From contig NZ_CABPSQ010000018.1 of the NCBI RefSeq assembly GCF_902459775.1, positions 1 to 60,380 on the forward strand: a stretch of DNA of 60,380 nucleotides, in the 5' to 3' direction. The position numbers and the translations under genes were made by a program. This DNA is from Pandoraea captiosa (GTDB lineage: Bacteria; Pseudomonadota; Gammaproteobacteria; Burkholderiales; Burkholderiaceae). The notes under the pieces were generated by a model, which saw only the letters and a program-made list of their open reading frames with translations, did not search any database and was not told where the DNA came from. Of this stretch, positions 1 to 8,369 are shown in pieces. Position 1 is the first letter of the stretch. Every line of letters begins with the position of its first letter.

Positions 1-3000
1 GACGTTGTCGCGGCGGTTGAAGCTGAGCATGCCGTTGTTAAGAACGTCGCCCACAATCGAACCTGTCGTTCCGCCATTGCCCAGCTGCAGCGTGCCCGCC
101 GCAATGGTGGTACCGCCGGTATAAGTGCTGTTGCTCGCGAGCGTGAGGGTGCCGGGGCCGGTTTTCGTGAGGCTGCCGCTAGAGCCTGCCGTCGCGTCCG
201 CGACGATACCTGAGACGGTATAGCGGTTAGTGCTGGTCACATCGATTGCGCCGCCTGCCGATGTGATGCTGACATTGCGCGATGAAGCAACGTTATCGCC
301 GGACACTTGCAACGCGCCGCCGTCGAGTTTGAGCGTGCCGTTATCCGCGCCTAGGGCGCCGTCGCCGGCAATCGAAAGGGCGCCGCCTGAGACTGTCCAT
401 GGCGTCGTTTCACCCGTGGCGCCGGTGAGCGTCCATGTGCTGGATCCTGTCTTGGTAAAAGTCGTAAAGCCCTGGTATTGGGCCGATGAACCGAGCGGGC
501 CCAATTGCGAAGCGTCGAAGCGAGTGGTGGCATCGCTGGTATCCCCGGCGAGGGTTAGTGTGTTCGTCGACCCCGCCTGGCCTACGACGTTACCCACGAT
601 GTGGCTACCGGCGAGCAATGTCAGCGAGTTGTTGCCGCCAGTGAGCGTGATGGCGTTGGACCAGCCGCTGCCGCCGGCGGTTTGTGCACCGCTGATCGTG
701 CCGCTATTCGTGATCGTCACGTCGGCACCGGAAATAGCGTTACCGCCGATACCACTGGGGCCGCTGTATGTTGGTGGGGTGTCGGGAATACCAAGAGCAG
801 GATCGCCGGGAATGCCCGGGAAGATCATGTAGGCAGCTCCACCGCTCCCCCCTTGAATCACGCCGACATTGACTATGGTGAGACCGTTTCCGGTAACGGC
901 TGTACCACCATTTGCACCGCCGCCAAAAAGGACGCCATCCGCGCCCTTGCCGCCGGAAATAATGCCGTTGTTGGTGAGGACATTGCCGTCGCCGGAGACA
1001 GCATCAGCGCCACCGCCGGCATTCAGGAAACCTCTGCTGCCTTGGCCGCCAGTGATATTGCCATCATTGGTAATGCGTAGGCGAGTACCGGTCAGCGCAG
1101 TGCCACCGCCGCCTCCGCCGCTGCTGGCCCCGCCAGAGATAATGGCCCCACGTTGGTTGATGACAATGAGATCGCTGCCAGTGATACCGATACCACCGGA
1201 GCCGCCGAATACGCCCGCGCCGCCAGCGATCCCCCCCGCGTTAGAAATTGAGGTGATGCCGCTCTGGCCAATGTCGCTAATCCCTATCCCGCCATTGGTG
1301 CTCGTCAGGCTGCCCGATCCAGTGCCCGTGCCGCCGGTTATCGTACCGAGATTGATGACATCGATGCCGCTACCGCTCACCCCTGTCCCGCCGTCGCCGC
1401 CCCCGCCGTTTGCGCCGCCCGATATTGACGCGTTCACTTCGTTGCGAACGGTGAAGCTGCTGCCGCGGATTCCGGCTCCCGGGGCACCGCCTGGAACGAG
1501 ACCTGTGCCTGACGCCCCGCCGGAGATTGTGCCTGTATTGGTGATGAGGCCGCCGTTACCAAGGACGTCGCGAATACCGTCGCCGCCGGTCCCGTTGCTC
1601 GCCAGCGAACTGGCAGCATTGCCGCCGGAGATGACGCCGGAGTTCGTGATATTCAGACTGTTGCCGACAACGCCAGCCCCACTCAGATCGCCGCTTCCTC
1701 CCGTGACCTCGCCAAGATTGGTGATGGTTAGGGCGTCGCCGCTGACACCGGCTCCGCCATTGCCGGCTATGCCCGTGGTGAGATTGCTTCCTCCGCTGCC
1801 GCCGAGGATTTTTCCTTCGGCACCGATGTAGATCGTGAAGCCATTGCCTCTGACACCAGCCCCACCGGTGCCGGCCGTAAAGGAAAAAGCGCTACCTCCC
1901 GTCCCCCCGCTGATCGTGCCGTCGACGCTCACGCCCAACAGGTCTCCCTGTATGCCATCGCCGCCCCTCGCACTGGGGCTGCCTGGGTTGCCGGTTTCAC
2001 CGGCAGAGCCTCCCGATATCATGCCCCCCGTCACGACCGTGACCTTGATCCCGTCGCCACGGATGCCATTTCCCCCTTGCCCTGCGACGCCGAAGAGACC
2101 GCTGGAGCCGCCATCCCCCCCGGAGATCACACCGGCATTAACGATTTCGGCATAGGTCCCGGTGATGACCCCCACGCCATTGCCGCCCGCACCGCCACCC
2201 CCAGCTCCGACACCGGTGCCCGGGAGGGAGCCGCCGCCGTTGCCCCCGCTGATCGTTCCTGCGGTATTGAATACATTCACAGTTGACCCGGTAGACAGCA
2301 CCAGTCCTGCGCCGCCACCACCACCACCGCCGCCACCGCCCAGCGGGTCGCCCCCGCCTCCCGCGGCCCCACCGCTTCCGTTTCCGCCGTTGCCTCCACC
2401 GGTCAAAAGGGCTATGCCTGCGTCGGCGCCGTTGCCGCCGCTACCACCTAGCAATGATCCTGCGTTGGTGATTGTTGTGGTGTCGGTGCCACTACCGAGC
2501 GCGATCAAGCCCGCGCCACCCCCGCCCCCGCCAGCGGCGCCTGAGGTGCCAGCGCCTCCGGAGCCGCCCTGGACCGTCGCGGAAGTCCCGATGGATATGA
2601 CGCGAGACGTGCTGCCGTCAGACGTGTTGACCATTCCATCGCCGCCTGCGCCACCACCACCACCGCCGCTGGTGGTACCCAAGCCATCCTCACCATTTCC
2701 GCCTGCGCTTGGAGCCGTGAGACTAAGAATTCCCGAAGACTGGTTGCTGACGCCTCCGGCCCCGCCGACCCCAACGCCGGGAACCCCGGCGCTGCCACCG
2801 TTTGGCGGAACCCCGCCACTCCACGGTAGTGTGCCGTTACCGCCAGTCGCGAGGAACGATTGCGCCGACGCGGGTGTTACCGCGACGAAGGCCGGAACGA
2901 CGACGACGGACAGTAGCGCGACTGCGAAGGAGACTTGGCATGAACCGGAGCGGGCTGACGCAGGCTCGAGTTTGTCGCCGGCTGTGCCGCCGCAGGTCGA

Positions 3001-3072
3001 CCTTGCCAGTTCCGACGCGACCTGCGGCGCCTGACGTGCACGATTCCAGACCAGCCGATAAATGCGATTCAT
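1..3072 (-). CDS. Autotransporter (type V secretion) with ESPR signal peptide, N-terminal part; runs off the window
   Basis: The minus-strand frame is open from the ATG at 3072 to the window edge (1024 codons, no stop), so the protein is partial. It starts [14 protein letters not shown], an extended signal peptide region (ESPR) typical of large type V secreted proteins. A hydrophobic core follows around residues 48-65, and an ASA-Q cleavage site lies near residue 70. Residues about 75-760 are Gly-rich, with a recurring unit of the form I(S/T)NxGxISGG. Near residues 960-1000 there is a PATR-type beta-strand repeat ([15 protein letters not shown]). Family knowledge predicts a surface-exposed beta-helical passenger and a C-terminal barrel, which would lie outside the window. 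Plus-strand proline-rich frames here are its antisense shadows. The adhesin role is inferred. Confidence 0.9.
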   Translation of the reverse strand, partial: MNRIYRLVWNRARQAPQVASELARSTCGGTAGDKLEPASARSGSCQVSFAVALLSVVVVPAFVAVTPASAQSFLATGGNGTLPWSGGVPPNGGSAGVPGVGVGGAGGVSNQSSGILSLTAPSAGGNGEDGLGTTSGGGGGGAGGDGMVNTSDGSTSRVISIGTSATVQGGSGGAGTSGAAGGGGGGAGLIALGSGTDTTTITNAGSLLGGSGGNGADAGIALLTGGGNGGNGSGGAAGGGGDPLGGGGGGGGGGAGLVLSTGSTVNVFNTAGTISGGNGGGSLPGTGVGAGGGGAGGNGVGVITGTYAEIVNAGVISGGDGGSSGLFGVAGQGGNGIRGDGIKVTVVTGGMISGGSAGETGNPGSPSARGGDGIQGDLLGVSVDGTISGGTGGSAFSFTAGTGGAGVRGNGFTIYIGAEGKILGGSGGSNLTTGIAGNGGAGVSGDALTITNLGEVTGGSGDLSGAGVVGNSLNITNSGVISGGNAASSLASNGTGGDGIRDVLGNGGLITNTGTISGGASGTGLVPGGAPGAGIRGSSFTVRNEVNASISGGANGGGGDGGTGVSGSGIDVINLGTITGGTGTGSGSLTSTNGGIGISDIGQSGITSISNAGGIAGGAGVFGGSGGIGITGSDLIVINQRGAIISGGASSGGGGGGTALTGTRLRITNDGNITGGQGSRGFLNAGGGADAVSGDGNVLTNNGIISGGKGADGVLFGGGANGGTAVTGNGLTIVNVGVIQGGSGGAAYMIFPGIPGDPALGIPDTPPTYSGPSGIGGNAISGADVTITNSGTISGAQTAGGSGWSNAITLTGGNNSLTLLAGSHIVGNVVGQAGSTNTLTLAGDTSDATTRFDASQLGPLGSSAQYQGFTTFTKTGSSTWTLTGATGETTPWTVSGGALSIAGDGALGADNGTLKLDGGALQVSGDNVASSRNVSITSAGGAIDVTSTNRYTVSGIVADATAGSSGSLTKTGPGTLTLASNSTYTGGTTIAAGTLQLGNGGTTGSIVGDVLNNGMLSFNRRDNV

Positions 3073-3191
3073 TGAGCGTCCTTTTTTTGCCTTCGGCTAA
3101 CGATCTCGGTGCTGTCCGAACAATTGCGGCGTGCACGTATAGCCATGCCAAGATGCAAGCGACTGTAGCGGGTCAGCGCGCCCGGCACATT

Positions 3192-3203
3192 GGACTAAAG
3201 TCC
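3192..3203. promoter_or_regulatory. 12-bp perfect palindrome upstream of the autotransporter gene
   Basis: GGACTAAAGTCC is a perfect inverted repeat 120 bp upstream of the autotransporter ATG. Its size and position suit an operator for a dimeric regulator, for example of the LuxR/NarL type. The regulator is unknown, and no regulator gene is adjacent inside the window. Confidence 0.35.
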
Positions 3204-3233
3204 TAGATGGGACATTTTTGCGGCAGGCAATTT

Positions 3234-3251
3234 AAGCGCCAGCTGGCGCTT
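3234..3251. promoter_or_regulatory. 18-bp perfect palindrome upstream of the autotransporter gene
   Basis: AAGCGCCAGCTGGCGCTT reads the same on both strands. It lies 31 bp beyond the 12-bp palindrome, between the autotransporter start and the IS end at 3327. It could be an operator or a hairpin. The rest of 3073-3394 contains no gene apart from the left end of the IS. Confidence 0.3.
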
Positions 3252-3326
3252 GGAGAGGCCGCTGCTGACACCCGTGGCGTAGCACGTTTGCCAGGCGCCT
3301 ATTGGAGCAGGGTCGTTCGATTGAGG

Positions 3327-4239
3327 TGACCTGCCCCCTACAAACAGGGCCAGCCGGAGTCTAGTAAAGTGCGTTTTCGGAGAAGAAGACGAACATGAAG
3401 AAGCGATTTACGGAACAGCAAATCATCGGATTTCTGAAGGAAGCTGAAGCTGGCATGCCAGTCAAGGAACTGTGCAGGAAGCACGGGTTCAGTGACGCGT
3501 CGTTCTACACGTGGCGCGCAAAGTTCGGCGGCATGGAAGTCTCCGAAGCCCGTCGGCTCAAGGGCCTCGAGGTTGAGAATGCCCGGCTGCAGAAGCTGCT
3601 GACCGAAGCAATGCTCGATATGGAAGCGTTGAAGGTCGTCGTCAAGGGAAAGCCCTGAGCCCGCAAGCCAAACGCGAAGCAGTGTCGGCGATTCGGGAGA
3701 AGGTCAACATCTCCGAGCGCCGCGCTTGCCGGCTTGTCGGGCTTTCTCGCAGCGTGCTGCATTACGACGCGAAGCCGGACCACGAGAATGAGGTGCTAGC
3801 GGCGCGTCTAGTGGAGCTGGCGCACGAACGTCGTCGATTCGGCTACCGCCGATTGCACGCTCTGGTGGAACGCGAAGGCACGCACGCCAATCACAAGCGC
3901 ATCTATCGCCTGTACCGTGAGACAGGGCTGGCTGTGCGGCGCCGTCGCAAGCGCCACGGCGTAATGATTGAACGCGAGCAACTGGCATTGCCGGGCGCAC
4001 CCAACGAGGTATGGTCAATCGATTTCGTGATGGATGCGCTTTCCAACGGCCGGCGCGTGAAGTGCCTGACCGTCGTCGACGACTTCACGAAAGAGGCCGT
4101 CGACATCGTCGTCGACCATGGCATCTCAGGTTTGCATGTCGCTCGGGCATTGGACTGTGCAGCTCGCTTCCGTGGCTATCCCAAGGCGGTGCGAACAGAT
4201 CAGGGTCCCGAATTTACGAGCCGCGCGCTTGACCAGTGG
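3327..4239 (+). mobile_element. IS3-family insertion sequence, right part missing
   Basis: The left end begins TGACCTGCCCCC at 3327 and is followed by orfA and most of orfB. The element stops abruptly at 4239, where a second IS begins. The C-terminal third of orfB and the right inverted repeat are absent beyond the second IS, so that part has been lost and not merely interrupted. The terminal sequence matches that of the neighbouring element, so both belong to the same broad IS3 subgroup (IS51/IS407-like, inferred). Confidence 0.85.
3395..3658 (+). CDS. IS3-family transposase OrfA (HTH)
   Basis: This 87-residue protein begins MKKRFTEQQIIGFLKEA and carries the HTH_Tnp_1 helix-turn-helix in residues 5-50, then a leucine-zipper-like segment (KGLEVENARLQKLLTEAM) used for dimerisation. 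It is the DNA-binding half of an IS3-family transposase. The sequence near its stop (GGGAAAGCC, with an A-AAG slip site) would allow the usual -1 frameshift into the orfB frame. The partner orfB is truncated, so this copy cannot make an active transposase by itself. Confidence 0.9.
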   Translation: MKKRFTEQQIIGFLKEAEAGMPVKELCRKHGFSDASFYTWRAKFGGMEVSEARRLKGLEVENARLQKLLTEAMLDMEALKVVVKGKP

Positions 4240-4242
4240 TGA
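3661..4242 (+). pseudogene. IS3-family transposase OrfB, truncated by a second IS
   Basis: The frame runs from about 3661 (PQAKREAV...) through the HTH_21 region and into the rve/DDE integrase core. Catalytic Asp residues are visible in WSIDFVMDAL and, as the second D, in VRTDQGPEFTSRALDQW. It ends at RALDQW followed by TGA. That stop codon is the first three bases (TGACC) of the next IS. The catalytic Glu and the C-terminus (normally an AYIESFNG-type segment) are missing, so the enzyme is dead. No target duplication was found around the inserted IS. Confidence 0.88.
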
Positions 4243-4255
4243 CCTGCCCCCGGTT

Positions 4256-5131
4256 TTAGTACGAAGCGCACGTGGAGTCCGGGGTTAAAAACACTTTCTG
4301 CTCATGCCCCTGCGCAAACTGCGCCGGGGTCAGATAGCCAAGCGAGCTGTGAGGCCGCTCGGTGTTGTACTCGATACGCCATTCCTCAATCAGCTGCCTG
4401 GCGTGGCGCATTGAGACGAACCAGTGCTCGTTCAGGCACTCATCGCGGAACCGCCCGTTGAAGCTCTCGATGTAGGCGTTCTCCACTGGCTTTCCGGGTC
4501 TGATGAACGATAGTGTGACACCCGCTTCGTAGGCCCATGCATCGAGCACCTTACCAGCGAACTCCGGACCGTTGTCCACCGTGATGGACGCGGGCAAGCC
4601 TCGCATCTCCTTGAGCCGCTCAAGCACTTGCTTCACTCGTAAGCCCGGCAGCGAGGTGTCAACCTCGATGGCCACGCACTCGCGCGTGTAATCATCAACC
4701 ACATTCAGGCATCGAAACCGCCGACCATAGGCCAGCCCGTCGGAAACGAAGTCCATCGACCAGCTCTGGTTCGGGTCGGTTGGCAACGGCAGCGGCGTGC
4801 GCTCGACGGCCGCAATGCGCTTGCGTCGCCGCTTGCGCACGCTCAGTCCCGCCTTGCTGTACAGCCGCCAGATGCGCTTGTGATTGGCCAGCCATCCCTC
4901 CCGTTGCAACAGCACGTGAATCCGGCGGTAGCCATAGCGGCGCTTTTGCGCGGCGATGGCCATCATCCGACCCGTCAGCGCTTCATCGTCAACGCGGCGG
5001 CGCGGTTCGTAGTGGAACAGCGAGCGCGAAATCCCTACCAGCCCACAGGCCCGGGTGACACCCATGGCGCGTTCAGTCATCAATATCTGGACCGCTTCGC
5101 GCTTGGCCTGCGGGCTTGCTACTTTCGGGAC
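4256..5131 (-). CDS. IS3-family transposase OrfB (DDE integrase core), expressed as an OrfAB fusion
   Basis: The frame follows directly on orfA in the -1 phase. It contains SPQAKREAVQILM, an HTH_21 region (YRRIHVLLQREGWLANHKRI) and the full DDE core: WSMDFVSDG, ITVDNGPEF and AYIESFNGRFRDECLNEHW. The end is a typical IS3 C-terminus (RPHSSLGYLTPAQFA). Its start is set by the frameshift, not by an ATG. An AAAG at 5125-5122 next to the orfA stop is the likely slip site. All three acidic residues are present, so it may be active. Confidence 0.88.
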   Translation of the reverse strand, partial: VPKVASPQAKREAVQILMTERAMGVTRACGLVGISRSLFHYEPRRRVDDEALTGRMMAIAAQKRRYGYRRIHVLLQREGWLANHKRIWRLYSKAGLSVRKRRRKRIAAVERTPLPLPTDPNQSWSMDFVSDGLAYGRRFRCLNVVDDYTRECVAIEVDTSLPGLRVKQVLERLKEMRGLPASITVDNGPEFAGKVLDAWAYEAGVTLSFIRPGKPVENAYIESFNGRFRDECLNEHWFVSMRHARQLIEEWRIEYNTERPHSSLGYLTPAQFAQGHEQKVFLTPDSTCASY

Positions 5132-5379
5132 AGCAGGTCCTTCAGCGCCGCGTTGTCCAGCATCGATTCGGCCAGCAAGCGCTTGAGCTTGTTGTTCTCC
5201 TGCTCCAGCTCCTTCAGGCGCTGCGCTTCGGAGACTGTCATCCCGCCGAATTTCGCCTTCCAGTTGTAGTAGGTCGCCTCTGAGATGCCGTGCTTGCGGC
5301 ACAGCTCCGCTGGCTTCAGGCCGGCCTCGGCCTCCTTCAGCACGCCAATAATCTGTTCTTCGGTGAATCGCTTTTTCAT
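5119..5379 (-). CDS. IS3-family transposase OrfA (HTH)
   Basis: This 86-residue HTH_Tnp_1 protein begins MKKRFTEEQIIGVLKEAEAG and ends NAALKDLLSRK just past the frameshift site. The C-terminal half has a heptad leucine pattern (LEQENNKLKRLLAESML). It is the binding and dimerisation part of the transposase, and orfB follows on the same strand. It is clearly related to, but distinct from, the OrfA at 3395 (the two differ at many positions), so the two IS are different members of one subgroup. Confidence 0.9.
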   Translation of the reverse strand: MKKRFTEEQIIGVLKEAEAGLKPAELCRKHGISEATYYNWKAKFGGMTVSEAQRLKELEQENNKLKRLLAESMLDNAALKDLLSRK

Positions 5380-5437
5380 GACCGCTCCTCTTGGGAACGG
5401 ACTCTACATCGTCAGCGTACTAATCGCGGGGAGCAGG

Positions 5438-5584
5438 TCAGTCGAGCCATTGCGAGCTTGAGACTAGTGTGCCGTCGTTTCGCTTCAATATTTCAAGAAG
5501 CGTCCAGCATTGAACCGCCGCTCGTTCTTTGAATGCCGCGAGTAGCTGTTTCTGCTCGCGCCTGTCCTGAAAGTACTTGAGCAT
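5438..5584 (-). pseudogene. Small unknown gene truncated by the IS
   Basis: The minus-strand frame starts MLKYFQDRREQKQLLAAF at 5584 and runs 48 codons. It ends SSSQWLD followed by TGA, whose bases belong to the right terminal repeat of the IS ending at 5440. The protein was therefore probably longer before the IS arrived. It is charged and helical-looking, with no recognisable domain. It is the last member of the minus-strand run of small genes that begins at 9003. Confidence 0.5.
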
Positions 5585-5657
5585 TGTGGTTATCCTTTAC
5601 GGCTTATATTCAGGTTTTTCCGAGTTTTATAGGCCGGTCGCTTGCACCGCCAGAAAG

Positions 5658-5969
5658 TTATTTCGCTGTACCCGGGGCGGTGGGGGCCAGGCATCGGAAC
5701 TGCACTTCGGCCGATGCGTAGGTACCGTAGCCGGAATCCTTGCCCGTGCTACCCATCGGTGTCATCAAACGTCCCTGCGCCGCACAAAACGCCGATGCTT
5801 GCTTGAACATGCGTGCTTTGACGGCGCTGGCGGAAAAGTCAGTGAATTCGCCCAGCCCACCAATCATGTACATGTCGGGACCGATCGGGACTACACCATC
5901 TGTGCCAGTGGTCGCGCAGCCCAATAGTGCCGTTGTGACTACCATCGCCAGCGAAAGTCGTGTTCTCAT
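5658..5969 (-). CDS. Small predicted lipoprotein
   Basis: This 103-residue protein has a typical lipoprotein signal: a basic start (MRTRLSLAMV), a hydrophobic stretch and a lipobox LLGC with the cysteine at residue 18. The mature part contains Cys residues near positions 62 and 92 (SAFCAAQG, VQFRCLAP) that could form a disulfide. It should be attached to the inner or outer membrane and face the periplasm. No family is recognised. It belongs to the minus-strand small-gene run 9003-5438. Confidence 0.75.
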   Translation of the reverse strand: MRTRLSLAMVVTTALLGCATTGTDGVVPIGPDMYMIGGLGEFTDFSASAVKARMFKQASAFCAAQGRLMTPMGSTGKDSGYGTYASAEVQFRCLAPTAPGTAK

Positions 5970-5977
5970 CGTTTGTA

Positions 5978-6148
5978 TTAATCGTTGGAGTTTTGGACAC
6001 GCACAGCCTCGTAACGGTGGCCTTCGCCGCGCAGCTCCGCGCCGTGATTGGCGACCTTCACGAGTGCATCCGCGTGCTTTGAGTCGACCACATCGTCGCG
6101 CACTAAAACGCGCCTGCCATCGTTCTCTACCACCCAGATTTCGTACAT
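5978..6148 (-). CDS. 56-residue hypothetical protein
   Basis: This short frame starts MYEIWVVENDGRRVLVRDDV and ends VRVQNSND. The upstream sequence AGGAAAAACAAG before the ATG gives a usable ribosome site, which resembles the GGAAAAA leaders of several neighbours. The protein is soluble, and the pattern of alternating hydrophobic residues suggests a small beta-alpha fold. No family is recognised. It lies 8 bp upstream of the lipoprotein gene on the same strand. Confidence 0.6.
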   Translation of the reverse strand: MYEIWVVENDGRRVLVRDDVVDSKHADALVKVANHGAELRGEGHRYEAVRVQNSND

Positions 6149-6187
6149 CTTGTTTTTCCTATGTACGTCCGGCGTCCCCGCAATCGA

Positions 6188-6736
6188 TCAGCGACCTGGG
6201 GTACACGTGCCAATTTCGACAAACACATCATCGGGGCGATCCGCATCGCCTCCACGATTATCGAGTAGACCCTGTTTGTACCGCTCCGGATCCTCCAGCC
6301 GTAGTTGTTGCCAATAGCCCTGCGCAACATAGGCTCCGTGGTGGGAGACCTCAAATCGACGCGAAACCTTGTCAAAATTCACGGTGGCGATAATTGGTCG
6401 GCAAACTAGTTCGCTGAATTGGACAATCGATGTGTCTTCAGTGCAGTTGGACAGAGGCATCTGGCCGTCAAAAAATGCCCAGTTCGGCTTATTCGGGTCG
6501 AGCTTCAGCAAAGAGCCGTACTTGCCGTCCTTAGCGCTCTCTTCGGTCAGTCTTCGGAGGACATATCGCTTCCCTCGTGCGAACGCACGCGGTGTCCATT
6601 CTTTTGTCTGCGCGTCGTAATGTAGTCCTGCACTTTTCTCCACGGTGCACACATACGCCGACGGATTCGCAAAAACGAATTGCGTTGCAGCCACTCCTAG
6701 CAATGCAAAGGCCCAATGCTTCATCCTCTTCCCCAT
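6188..6736 (-). CDS. Secreted protein of unknown function
   Basis: The protein begins MGKRMKHWAFALLGVAATQ, a clean Sec signal peptide that probably ends after QFVFA. An ATG four codons further in (6724) is an alternative start. The mature part is about 160 residues with several Cys residues (YVCTVEK, LSNCTEDTS, LVCRPII, IGTCTPGR), which suggests disulfides in the periplasm. The frame extends upstream past 6736, but that stretch overlaps the next gene and is not signal-peptide-like. No domain is recognised. Confidence 0.72.
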   Translation of the reverse strand: MGKRMKHWAFALLGVAATQFVFANPSAYVCTVEKSAGLHYDAQTKEWTPRAFARGKRYVLRRLTEESAKDGKYGSLLKLDPNKPNWAFFDGQMPLSNCTEDTSIVQFSELVCRPIIATVNFDKVSRRFEVSHHGAYVAQGYWQQLRLEDPERYKQGLLDNRGGDADRPDDVFVEIGTCTPGR

Positions 6737-6743
6737 TTTTTCG

Positions 6744-6950
6744 CTAGTTGTTCGGGTGGCCGCTGTAACAGCCTGCAAGCGTGAAGAGAGCGGTGAACTC
6801 GTACTGGCAGGACTCGCACACGTATTCCTGATGGACCGTCTTGCTGCCGATCGCGCATGCACCCATCATCACTCGAGGTGACTCACAGGATGGGCAAGGC
6901 GTCGTGTTCGACGCAATGACTCGGGCCTTCCATTCGTCGGATCCAAGCAT
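6744..6950 (-). CDS. Small zinc-ribbon protein
   Basis: This 68-residue protein has two CxxC knuckles (CPSCESPRV at about residue 19 and CESCQYEF at about residue 45), the layout of a zinc ribbon. A further Cys lies near the end. Its ATG follows a good ribosome site (GCAGGAGGCTAC). The leader CCACGGAAAAA upstream is shared with the membrane-protein gene at 7313. It could bind nucleic acid or a protein partner. The specific role is unknown. Confidence 0.72.
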   Translation of the reverse strand: MLGSDEWKARVIASNTTPCPSCESPRVMMGACAIGSKTVHQEYVCESCQYEFTALFTLAGCYSGHPNN

Positions 6951-6977
6951 GTAGCCTCCTGCAATTTTTCCGTGGAG

Positions 6978-7313
6978 TTACTTACGTGAAGCGCGCCCGG
7001 CCAATATCGGCGGTAGTGAGTTCGTCACGACAGCTAGAAGACAGAGCGCGTAGAACACCCAACTGGTCACACTGATGGCGGTCCACGGCATTGAGAGGAG
7101 AGAATGGAGCATCGAAGCCTGTTCGTAACCCACGCTCGTGAGCCAATCTGCTCGATAGATTGCAATCACGGTAGCGAGCGGAGCCAACATGCCAGCAATG
7201 TGCGCAATGCCAAACCTCCATACCAAGTAAAACGGTAGCAGGATCACCGAGCCGACACCGGCTGCCGTGAACAGCGCGCCGAGAAATCCGCCTCCCCTCG
7301 ATTCTTCACTCAT
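6978..7313 (-). CDS. Small membrane protein, about three transmembrane segments
   Basis: The 111-residue protein has hydrophobic stretches around residues 13-31 (AAGVGSVILLPFYLVW), 36-52 (IAHIAGMLAPLATVIA) and 74-97 (WTAISVTSWVFYALCLLAVV). It begins MSEESRGGGFLGALF and ends with a basic tail (AGRASRK). Nothing identifies a transport or enzyme function. It is preceded by a CCACGGAAAAA leader like that of the zinc-ribbon gene downstream. Confidence 0.7.
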   Translation of the reverse strand: MSEESRGGGFLGALFTAAGVGSVILLPFYLVWRFGIAHIAGMLAPLATVIAIYRADWLTSVGYEQASMLHSLLSMPWTAISVTSWVFYALCLLAVVTNSLPPILAGRASRK

Positions 7314-7337
7314 TGCGTTCTCCAGTTTTTCCGTGGT

Positions 7338-7832
7338 CTAGGCACCAATGTCCGACTTTGCGACGCATCCACATCCGAACGTGACGCCAGGTAGAAGATA
7401 TAAGTCCCCAAGCTTTACCCCGACTTGAGGATTGAATCGAATTCCGTCGAGGTCGCCATGACAGTACGGCGGAACTCGTGTACTGAGCCAACGAGCGCTT
7501 GTAATTCCAAGCTCGCAGACGGTGTCTTTGTTCTTTAGTGCCGTAGTGACATCCATAAAGTATCGGACTAGTCCCCCTATCGTCGCGGCCGGGACCCCAT
7601 ATCGCTCTGAGCAAATGCCGCCGATGAGAAACCCATTACGTGCATTCGCCCTGATCTCCGCCACGAACTGATCTGCAATTCCCTCACCCAACAACGTGCG
7701 ATAGTCCTTGCACACTTGTCGGGCGACTGATTCGCTAAGGCTGAACTGGCGGACAAAGTCCTCGTAGGTGTAAACCGGGAATCCGGTAGGCACTGACACG
7801 ACTGCACGACGTCTAAATAGTCTTCCCAACAC
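7338..7832 (-). CDS. Hypothetical protein with Cys-rich C-terminus
   Basis: The preferred start is the GTG at 7832 (VLGRLFRRRAVVSVPTGF), preceded by AAAGGGGGG. An ATG at 7892 would overlap the upstream gene by 38 bp. The protein is about 164 residues. The middle looks helical (YEDFVRQFSLSESVARQVC...). The C-terminus holds PPYCHGDLDGIRFNP and GVTFGCGC, a Cys cluster that might bind metal. I do not recognise a family. It is the longest member of the small-gene run. Confidence 0.6.
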   Translation of the reverse strand: MLGRLFRRRAVVSVPTGFPVYTYEDFVRQFSLSESVARQVCKDYRTLLGEGIADQFVAEIRANARNGFLIGGICSERYGVPAATIGGLVRYFMDVTTALKNKDTVCELGITSARWLSTRVPPYCHGDLDGIRFNPQVGVKLGDLYLLPGVTFGCGCVAKSDIGA

Positions 7833-7854
7833 GTCCCGCCCCCCTTTTTCGATT

Positions 7855-8055
7855 TCAGTCGAGCCAGCGGTAGTGGCGCATGGCTTCCTCAATTGCCGCG
7901 CGCCACTGCGGCGGACATGGTTTCACCCGCTCCGCGGTCCTTGTGCTTCGCAATGGCAATCCGTTCAATTCCTTCACGTGCGCGATCCAACAACTCTGCG
8001 CTACGATCCCGTGGTTCCGCTTTACGTAGAACTGGATGTCCTTGTAGGTCGCCAT
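7855..8055 (-). CDS. 66-residue conserved hypothetical protein (CWIAHVKE family)
   Basis: The start is taken at 8055 (MATYKDIQFYVKRNHGIVAQ) because this N-terminus, with the core SCWIAHVKELNGL and the end PCPPQWRAAIEEAMRHY, looks like a small family that I recall from many bacterial mobile regions. That recollection is unchecked. The function is not known to me. The longer frame to 8088 lacks this character. It lies between two other small minus-strand genes and probably shares their transcript. Confidence 0.65.
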   Translation of the reverse strand: MATYKDIQFYVKRNHGIVAQSCWIAHVKELNGLPLRSTRTAERVKPCPPQWRAAIEEAMRHYRWLD

Positions 8056-8088
8056 AGCGCTCCCGTGCTTTCCCTGGTCTCCGTTCAA

Positions 8089-8346
8089 TTACCGCTTGTG
8101 GACTGTCACAAGGCCAAGAGGGGCGCGCACGCGGTTTCGCTCGAAGTCGAAGACGTACGCTCTCCCACCGCGCAATGCGACGTGCTTATAGGTGCCCATG
8201 TAGAAACCACTGTGAGTGACCTTCAGGTCCTGAAAAGCAGAAAGCAGGTCATACACAGCAAAGCCATCTGCGGTGATTTTGATCGGCTCGTCGCCAACAG
8301 TAATCGTGGGGAAATTCCACCGCCCCGAAAGCTCAATAGCTTGCAT
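8089..8346 (-). CDS. 85-residue hypothetical protein
   Basis: The protein runs from MQAIELSGRWNFPTITVGDE to GLVTVHKR. The start at 8346 is preceded by AAGGAAAAATACACGA. The longer frame upstream (to 8535) is an antisense-like shadow of the next gene. Alternating hydrophobic residues suggest a mostly beta fold. No domain is recognised. The gene is part of the minus-strand run controlled from the 9.0-9.3 kb region. Confidence 0.6.
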   Translation of the reverse strand: MQAIELSGRWNFPTITVGDEPIKITADGFAVYDLLSAFQDLKVTHSGFYMGTYKHVALRGGRAYVFDFERNRVRAPLGLVTVHKR

Positions 8347-8369
8347 TCGTGTATTTTTCCTTGCGTTGC

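Larger units (their letters stand above)
4240..5440 (-). mobile_element. Complete IS3-family insertion sequence (1201 bp)
   Basis: The element is bounded by imperfect terminal inverted repeats: TGACCTGCCCCCGGTTTTAG at 4240 and the complement of TGACCTGCTCCCCGCGATTA ending at 5440. It encodes orfA and orfB on the minus strand. The flanking triplets (tgg before, gtc after) do not match, so there is no visible target-site duplication. That fits a deletion next to the element after insertion. Its terminal TGA supplies stop codons to truncated reading frames on both sides. Confidence 0.9.

Noticed and set aside
869-3034. Long proline-rich plus-strand reading frames (for example 869-1831 and 2162-3034)
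   Set aside because: They are the antisense of the Gly-rich autotransporter: GGN codons read as CCN on the other strand. They have no ribosome sites, and the minus frame is open throughout with an ESPR start.
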